NCBI GenBank assembly: GCA_905116865.2
Contig: CAJHNH020006068.1
Coordinates: forward strand, 209,205 to 273,204
From: Candidula unifasciata
Lineage: Eukaryota > Mollusca > Gastropoda > Stylommatophora > Geomitridae
DNA length: 64,000 nt
Direction: 5' to 3'
Notes under the pieces: generated by a model
Database searches by the model: none
Told to the model about the DNA's origin: nothing
Seen by the model: only the letters and a program-made list of their open reading frames with translations
Translations under genes and position numbers: made by a program
Shown: positions 50,801-59,800 of the stretch, one piece after another
Position numbering within the stretch: the stretch's first letter is position 1
Layout: each line of letters begins with the position of its first letter

Positions 50801-53800
50801 TAAAGTATATAGTGATGTAAATTATGTAGTGATGTGGATACTGTTGTAATAATTTGGATACTGTTGTAGTGATGCGGATACTGTTGAGATGATGTAAATA
50901 CTGTTATAGTGATGTAAATACTGTTGCAGTAATGTAGACACTGCTGTGCAGACAAAGTTGACAATAGTTTCCAACTGTCATGACAGTTGCTGTGCTCGGG
51001 TATAGTTATCCAGTGTATTTTATTATTAGTATAATATTGGCACCTTTCCATCTTTCCAGACAATAGTGTTATACTGTGTTTTGAGGAGGCATGGTACTCA
51101 CAGCCAATGGTGATGGTGAGTGTGACTAGCAAAGACCACCCATGTTAAGAAAAGTCTTCCACAATTATAGCATTGGATTTACGGACCAAAGTTGTAAACA
51201 TTTGTATTTTGTGCCCCCTCCACACAACATGGTCCATGGTATTTTGTTCCCACAATTCCACCTTACTTCCTGTATTATTTATGTCCCATTTGCACACATC
51301 TTTATATCGTAGTAAAGGCCGGCCTCGAGAGCTTCTACCCAATGAGTATGATTTGGAGGGTTCAGGTCGGTTCGCTGTGATGGTAATGGGTTGAATTATT
51401 ACAGAATTCCACTGTGAGTGGAGTCACCACTTTTTTGATTCCGGGACATGCAGGCGTCGATGGTAATGAAAGAACTGATAGGTTGGCTGGACCTGCTATC
51501 ATTAATGATGGGCAACCTTTGGATCATGCTGATATTATTAATGCCCTCCAAGAAATGAGAAGAGTGGATGACTTTCTTTGCATTGAATCCACATCACTCA
51601 CCAGAATGATAGACATGGAAGTTAAGATCAGCATAGTAAAACCTGGCACACTTGGCACATCAGAGGACTTGTTAATCAACATAGAACTAGTAATATTAGC
51701 CACTGGATGCTGGGGTGCATACTGAGGGGAGGATCTGAGCACCTATGGATATGTCCAGAGTTCGATGATGATAACCCAATTAACTAACTGAAATCTTCTA
51801 CCCATCTAAGGGACTCTTCCATCCTCATTTCTCCAGGTGTGAACCTGAGCCTTCATAGACTGAGTATTGAGAAGATTGTTGTAATACCTGCTCTTTCCAA
51901 TACCTCAGTATTTGTGATCTTGTTCTGCCACTTAATGCCAGGTATTCTTAGGCATTGCATGTGAAAGCTATTTAGCCGTTTATCCTGGTGTGATTAATTG
52001 ACCAAATTTCACTGCCATAAAGCGAGTGCTGAGAACACAAGCTTGATAGACAAGAGTTTTTGTTTTAATCATGAGCTTTCTGTTCTTCTAAATCCATTTT
52101 GGTAATCTGCTCATTGTTGATACTTCTTTACCTTTCCTAATGTTGATTTCTTGGTCCGGCGATAGTTTGTCATTCACTGTGCATCTCAAATAGGTAAACT
52201 GGTCAACTGTCTCAAGCTCTTTACCATCAATGTAGACTGTAGGTCTATCATTAACACCTTGCACCATAACCTTTGTCTTCGTTTTGCTGATTTTTATTCC
52301 AAATTCACATAATGCATCAGTAAATGCAGACAGTAAACATTGCAGCTTTTTCTTATCCACTGAATGCAGTTATTATTCTTTCATCTGCATTAATTTTGCC
52401 ACATTTTATTTTGATCTTCTTTACCATTAGGAAAGGCCAGTTTTGTTTTTGCTTATTTTTTATGTGTGGTATGTGTGCGTACATGTATGTATGTTTTGTT
52501 GTTGTTGTCGTTGCATGAATACAGTTGTCCATGAAACAAAATATATCTTCCTAGTCACACTAATCATTGCCATTGGCTGTGCTTTCCATACATCTCTGTA
52601 GCACACGATCACACTGTTATTTGGAAAGACCTAAAGGAGCCAACAAACACATTCTTGCACATGGGCGTGTATGTGATTTGGAGTAACTGACATTGCATTA
52701 TTGAAATTTGTGACAACCGAGAATTTATTTTATCTTTGAATGTACGAAATGTTATGTATTTTGCCTTCCCAGAGAGGAGCTGGAAGCAGCTCAAAGTCAG
52801 TATATCATTCAGCTTGAGAAATATGAGAATGATCATGTAGGAAACTTCAGGCGTATCTACCCCTTACCTGGTTCTGAAAAATATGATAAGTACTTTCATA
52901 GCAGTGGGACCCTGTTTCAGGAGACAGCCGCATTCAAAGCACGTCAAGAAATGGCAAGGTACATTTTTTTAAATGTTGAACTAATCTTTATATGATTCAT
53001 AATGATTTTTTTAAATTTCTTTGGCACAAATATTCATTTCAGGTTTCCACTGGTACTTTTAACCTTTTGTTTTTAAATAAGCAGTTCATAACGAATGATG
53101 AAGCCATCAATCTAGCATCCATATTGATAATGACCTTTTCTCTGCCGTTACTGGCCAAAAAATTGAGGAACAATCTGTTAACATTAATTATGATTAGTTA
53201 ATGATATTACTGTTCTGTTGCATTCAGAGGTGAATTTGAATTTTTAAAATTGTGAATGCAACTATTTGTGATTGAAAATACAACAGGACGAACTGTATAG
53301 TAAAATGCAAATTAATATTTATAATCAAATTTAGTTTCTATTTATCTTGTTGCTGCATCCTTGGCCACAGAACAGTAATACTATGAAAGAATAATTGCAT
53401 TTTATTATTGCAGACCTGAGTGTTGTGCTGAATCTGATTCTTATTTTGCATCTCAGCCTTTGTGACTACCTTTTCTCTGTTGAATGTCATTATTAATATT
53501 CCATAATAATATTCTATCGGAGTTGCCCACCCACCAGTTGTTATGAGCAAATACTAGGTTTGTCTGTTGTCAGGATATCTTCGTCATCATTGTAAACCCA
53601 GATGACATAACTTTGTTGTGCCTGTTTGCAACATAGATGCCATATTTGCATCTCTTGGCTAGCAGATTCAGCTTTTTTGAGCATCTATTTTCCAGGTTAG
53701 CCTTCCTGTGTTGTCAGGATATTATATCTTATCCCGCAGCAACTCTTATGGTTGACCTTTTTAAAGGACATTCAATAACTTAGTTATTGCTAATATTTGC

Positions 53801-56800
53801 ACTGAAACAAAAGTCACAGCTAAAAAAAAAAATAGCTAAAAGGAACTAAGGGGTAACAAGGAAAGAAAGAGGTGCACATGCATACACATGCATATTTGTA
53901 CACACACATGTATACAGTCAAAACTAAACTGCCAATTACTGCCTTTATTTAACCACTTTTGCGATGTAGGCAGGTGGGGAGGGGAGGTCTTTGAGCCTGT
54001 GGATTTACGGCCGCATGGCTAGTGCTGTCGCCACGACTGTGCAGGTGAGGATTTTATTTTGCCCCCGACAGAAAAAAATACCCAACCTCACAGAGGATTC
54101 AAACATGGGACTCCCGCTTGAAAGCCCAGCATTCTAACCTTTTGGCCAGCCGCTTGTATACAAAGTAAATTTGCATAAATGATGAATAAGTGTGCTCCTG
54201 GAGAGCTAAGGCATCTCTGTAAGTTCAGTGACCTCCTTTTCTTTTGGTTAAATTTATTATTTGTTGCCCTACATTTGAAGTTTCCATATACGTCTTTCTG
54301 TTTTATTCTACCTCATTTTGCTTAATATTTCCTCATATAAGCCTATTTTTTGTATTTCCTCTCTTCTTTTGTTATCCCTGTAAATTTTTTTTGCCTTTTT
54401 TTTTTCAATTTTGATTTGTGATCTAGTAACAGCTGTCGCTCAGCTGCATTTAATTTCTCACAACTGCAGCTTTCTCACTGTCTCAACTTTATGAAATAGG
54501 TCTCAGAAGTTCTCTTCTGTTTAGTAATGCAAAAAGTTAATTTTTTTCAATACCTGCCTGTAATTAAATTTGACTCTTTCTGTCCATAAAGTTCTAGTTT
54601 GCAGTAGTGAATATATGAATCCCAAGATGTTAATAATTTAATAACACTTTGGAACAGAGGGAACTAAAAGCAAACAGTTTGGGTATAACAACGGTCCTTG
54701 ATAGAAGATACTTGATTTTAAAGGTTTATGGATTATGCAGTGCATGAGCGGTTCATTGCATGATACAGAACGAGTTTATGGTCATTTTAATGTTTTCTTC
54801 TCCACACTAAATTGTATACAATAATAGATCATGTTAACATTTTCTTATCTGGGTTCAAAGCAAAAGCAAATAGACGTTGCTTAGTGCAACAAAGTCTTGC
54901 ATATGATATCACAAAATCTAGTTTGAGAATAGAGGTTGAGGCAGTTCCTGCTGCCTTCTGCTGACTAGAGAATCAGCTGTACACACATGCCATGATTGTA
55001 ACTGACTCGCAAAGCATGTTGAGAAAGGTGGAGACAGGCATGCTCCATGCAGAGTGGCAAGCATCACTTCAGAGGTCCTGGATAGATTGCCTCCTTTGGA
55101 TATTTTCTACAGGTCATGCTGGTGCTGTGGGACATAAGCAGGCAGATAGACTGGCCGTTTCTGCACGATTTGGTGGGGAACTGATGTATGACAAGTTATT
55201 GAACAGTGCGGAGGGACAAATAGATCGTTACTGTCTGAGGAGAATGGTGCTGCGAGGAGTTACAAGGAGATCTGGCTGATGTTCAACACTCAAGGGAAAG
55301 GTGAGACGGCTACGCAATCAGACAATTACTGATACCATCGGAATTGGAACTCTTTGCTTGCTGCTGAAGATGGGGGCGGAGCTTTTATGGGAGTGTCCCA
55401 ATTGCTGTGGTGTTGATTCTTAATTCAGTATTCAACATTCAGCATTCTTTTCTGTGCCAGTTACAATAACTTGGTAGTCATAATATTTTCTTTGCGATAT
55501 TAATTTAATAAATGAATAATTATTTCTTCATTCTATCTCCCAGAAGCAACATATTGCTTGCACCATCGTAAATAATTCCTAAAAGTTTTGTGTACATTGC
55601 CTTTCAGACAGCAGAGAGAAGAGATTATACGAAAAAAGGAGAAATTTGATGGGATACTGAAAGGGAAAGGGCGTAAAGATATGGTCAGGCCTGAAAGTCC
55701 AGGAAGAAGGAAATTAAGCCAGAGACCGACATTACCACTCAGACATCTTAACAACCAGAAACAGTCTTTGGCTGAGGTATTCAATTTCATTAATGTTTTT
55801 TATTTTAACTTCTTCAGCCCTAGAATTGTTAGAGTATGGGCCTCCTCACAGTCTGCAGCACCCAGCTAGAAACACTGTGCCGAGTACAAAATGGAGCCAC
55901 GAGACCATACTCGGCTGCACAAAAGACATCTTGTGCCACGCCATGCAGTATGTCCTGGATTTACAGACAGTGGCCACCAGACATAAAGTTGCACTGGTGA
56001 AAGCGTAGTTGAGGATATCAGCAGACATCAGCCACCCACTGCACAACACTATCAATGATATAAAAGGGATGTGTCTCAAAAAAAAAAGCTCCTTCTTGAT
56101 GGCCGAGGCAGAAAATCTAATCCAGCAAGTATGTGACCTGGACAAGATCTGTCATGGAAAAGAATGGATGGGTATATGAGTAGACATGCATGGCTTGTCT
56201 AAAGTTGTCGCAACAGTGTGGAGCTACCTGCCACTGTAGATGCCAAGATTAGGGCACTGATTGATCAGTATTCACGCGTTGAAAACATTGTCATTTACAC
56301 AGATCAGTCCATGAAGTGCGGGTCAAGATCAACATGAGCATACACAGCACAGAGGATGGGGAAAACAATAAAAGAGGATACCAGTGCTTACCAGATACTG
56401 CATCAAGCATGACCATGGAGATAACTGCCGCTTCCAAAGCACTTGCATGGGTAGCAGAACAGACGGCCACACATGCAGTAATCATTTCCAATAAACATGC
56501 TTAAGAAAATGGCTACAGGAAGTCTATGCTCCGAATGGGTAGGAGGCATTCGGAAGTCACAGTTAACCTAGATCTTTTTTATCTACACACCGGGGCATGC
56601 TGGAGTAAATGGTAATGAAAGAGCTGACCAGCTGTCAAGTAATGCACCAGTACAAATGGGAAGAAGCATGGACAGAGCTGATGTCATCAACGCCGTATGG
56701 ACTAGGTTGGGGGATAATGGTGAATCTCTGACTCTAACATGACTACATGACTGAGGAGTTAAGCTTAGTGAAGCATGTCTGTGTCATCTTCGGGGTAAAG

Positions 56801-59800
56801 ACAGGAGATACTACAACTGACTCCTCATGGGAACAATCAGTGGAGGTACTTAGAGTGGCGGTTGCATCAAAGGACTGAGCATGCATCGGGATGCCCAATG
56901 TGCATTGATTGTGATAACATTTTTGGGAACCAAAAGAAGAAATCATTTCCCTGATCATTCAGAAAATTAATATGTTCACAAATGCTGATTAAAAAATGCT
57001 TAATTTAGATATAATTGTATGTTGAAGACACTAATGCTGATTGTAAAATGCTGATTTTTTTTTCAGTCCTCTGCAAATGGTACTGTAAGTATCCTTTCAT
57101 TTTTTTTTAACTATTCAGCATGATGGATACTAGGTAATGTCCTAGGAAGTAAAGGTGGCTGACATGATGTAGACCATATCACCACATTGGTATTGTCCCG
57201 ACTGATCTATAAAAATATGAGTCTGGCATCATATGCCCAGTGTGCTGCTGACATAGAAATAGTCATTCACATGGTAACACAGTGGATAGATCTGGTCTGC
57301 CAGCCCAAAGGTCTTGAGTTCAAATCTGCATCAATTCAGATATTGTTTTAAAAATGGACCTTGGCTTCTGGGTTGACCCAGTCTTAATAGGTACCAGGTA
57401 ATGTCATGGGAAGAAAAGGCAGCTGTATGGTGTTGATCACATCACCCTCTGTGTGCTGCTGACTGATCTATTAAAATATGAGTAGTGTAAAAAGGTCAAA
57501 GGGGACCTTTATTTACTTTCTGAGTATAAAATTTTTTAAGAGATCAGTCTTTGAAAAAGTGTGTATTTTAGATGTATGTCATGTAAAGTTAAGTTTGTCA
57601 TTGTGAAACAATCTTACACGTTTTTGAGTTTCTGTTGAAGAATGCTGTGGGAGTCTGCTAGTTAGTGCATTTGCCTTCAATGGGAATCTAGTAGTTAGTG
57701 CTTTTGCCTTCATTGGGAATCTAGTGGTTAGTGCATTTGCCTTCAGTGGGAGTCTAGTAGTTAGTGCATTTGCCTTCAATGTGAGTCTAGTGGTTAGTGC
57801 TTTTGCCTTCCATGGGAGTCTAGGGGTTAGTGCTTTTGCCTTCAGTGGGAGTCCAGTAGTTAATGCATTTGGTTTCAGTGAGAGTCTGCTAGTTAGTGCT
57901 TTTGTCTTCAAGCAGTGGTCCAGCAGGTTCAGTCTTCAGCAGTGGCAGGATTCCTTTTTAAACAAATACAGGTTGAGGATAAACTTAATTGTGTATTCCT
58001 TTACAGGACTTTTCAGACAGAACCAACCCCAGTATTGTTTTGTTTTTGTTTGTTAGGTAGATTTATGTTCAGTAGTTTGTCGTTGCTTTCTGAGCAGTCA
58101 ACAATTCTTACCATTGTTAAAATCAATGCAAAGCAGTCTGCTGCTGAATCACCTACAGCTGAAATTGAGCTGGGTATTTTGGAATTACAAAGCACATTCC
58201 CAGCGCCTAAGCCAAAGACATTTTTCAGGATAAAGTTAGCCTCATTAAAATTAACATTTCTGAAAATTGTCTGGAAGGAAAAGGTAGGAGTAAGAATACT
58301 TACCTCATTTTTTAAGTGCAGAATAATATGGGAAGACCTGACACTTCCCATCCAAAGACAAATGTCTGTTACATGACTTCATTTACCTTTTTTGTGAAGT
58401 TTTAAAATGTTTATGGGTAAAGTTATTTTATTTTAATGACTATTGGGCGATGGCTGTGGGAACATTCATATTATGCAAAGGAGACATTCTGAAGACAATT
58501 TATGAATGAATACTGATAGAAGACATGAGGTTAGATGAAATAACATGTTAGAATGTATGATTGAGGAGCAGGGCATGGATTCAGCCAGGAGGAAGGTATG
58601 AAAGGAAGAGAAAAACGTTTGTTTAATCAGTGTGCTACGGTAACTGTAGGCATCTACACATTAAGACATTCTCTGTGGGAGTTGAAGCATTTGTGGGTAT
58701 GCCCAGTGTGTTTTGATGTTGATTCTTAAATCAGCAAATCAGTGACTCCTGAGTAAATTATGACTATTGAATTAGTGAATATACTGTACTTTTTTCAGCC
58801 AAGAGCAGTTACGCCGCTATTGTTGGTAAGTCTTTTCTAGCGTTTATATTTTTTTTCTTTTAAGATCATTTGCTACAAACATTGGCTTTCTTATTACCTT
58901 GTTGAGAAATTCAAAATGAAGTTTTTTTTTTTTAATGAGTACCCAAACAGAACTTTCAAGTTTATGCAACAGTTATCATAAGAGAAATGTCAGTGTTATT
59001 TGTACAAGCAGCGCAGAAGTTATACAAATAAAAGTAAAAAATTAATTTAATTTAATTGCACACTATCACAGGTCACTCTTCATTTAACCCTTTCACCCTT
59101 GTGTCCTAGGGAGAAAGCAAACATTGCCAGGATCCTGTAATTTCCTTATTTCAGGAATTCCCCGAAGCCGCTTTAAAAAAAAAATTAACATTTTACCTCA
59201 CATAAAAAAAAAATTGAACAGATGAAACACAGATAGATACCATAAAGATAAAAGAAAGTATTCAATAAAAATGAAAAAGCAGAAAATTAACTGGCTTAAG
59301 TCTTTTTGACCTTGAAAATAAATTATAGTGTGACAAATATTGATCATATATAGACTAGCTTGTTCCACAGAATGGCTAGCTGCCTACCGAAGGCATTGCA
59401 GACTCTGTAACTCTAGTGGCAACCCTTAGGGATCTCCTTAAAAACTGTGCTTATGAATAGAGCTCCCTCTTAGTAGCTATTTCCTCCCTTAGATCTATTA
59501 TATATTTAACTGAAATTAGCTAAACTGCAGTAAAGCTAAGCAGATGTGAAAAATTGAAAACATGAATGCAATCTGTTCATTTTTTTTTTGGATCATATTA
59601 TTTCCCAATTATGTGTTTTACTTTATGCTGGATTTGTTAACACATTTTAATCCAGAATTCTTAACATATTTTTTAGTATTACTAAACATGTAAACTTGTT
59701 TGTTCTGAAATGTAACATTTCATGAACGCTGAAAGATACATGCTAACTTTTATTTATGAGTATATTTGCATTGAGATGTTTTTCGTTGAATTCCAAATCA

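Noticed and set aside
50063..51132. Minus-strand frames of 123-210 codons
   Set aside because: They read through the 20-bp minisatellite (60-bp period) and have no other support.
57579..57911. Two overlapping 110-codon frames on opposite strands
   Set aside because: Both result from the 33-bp A-box-like minisatellite.
58007..58376. Long frame after TTTACAG as another TTLL exon
   Set aside because: No donor gives phase 0, and the peptide resembles nothing in TTLL proteins. The frame is probably fortuitous.
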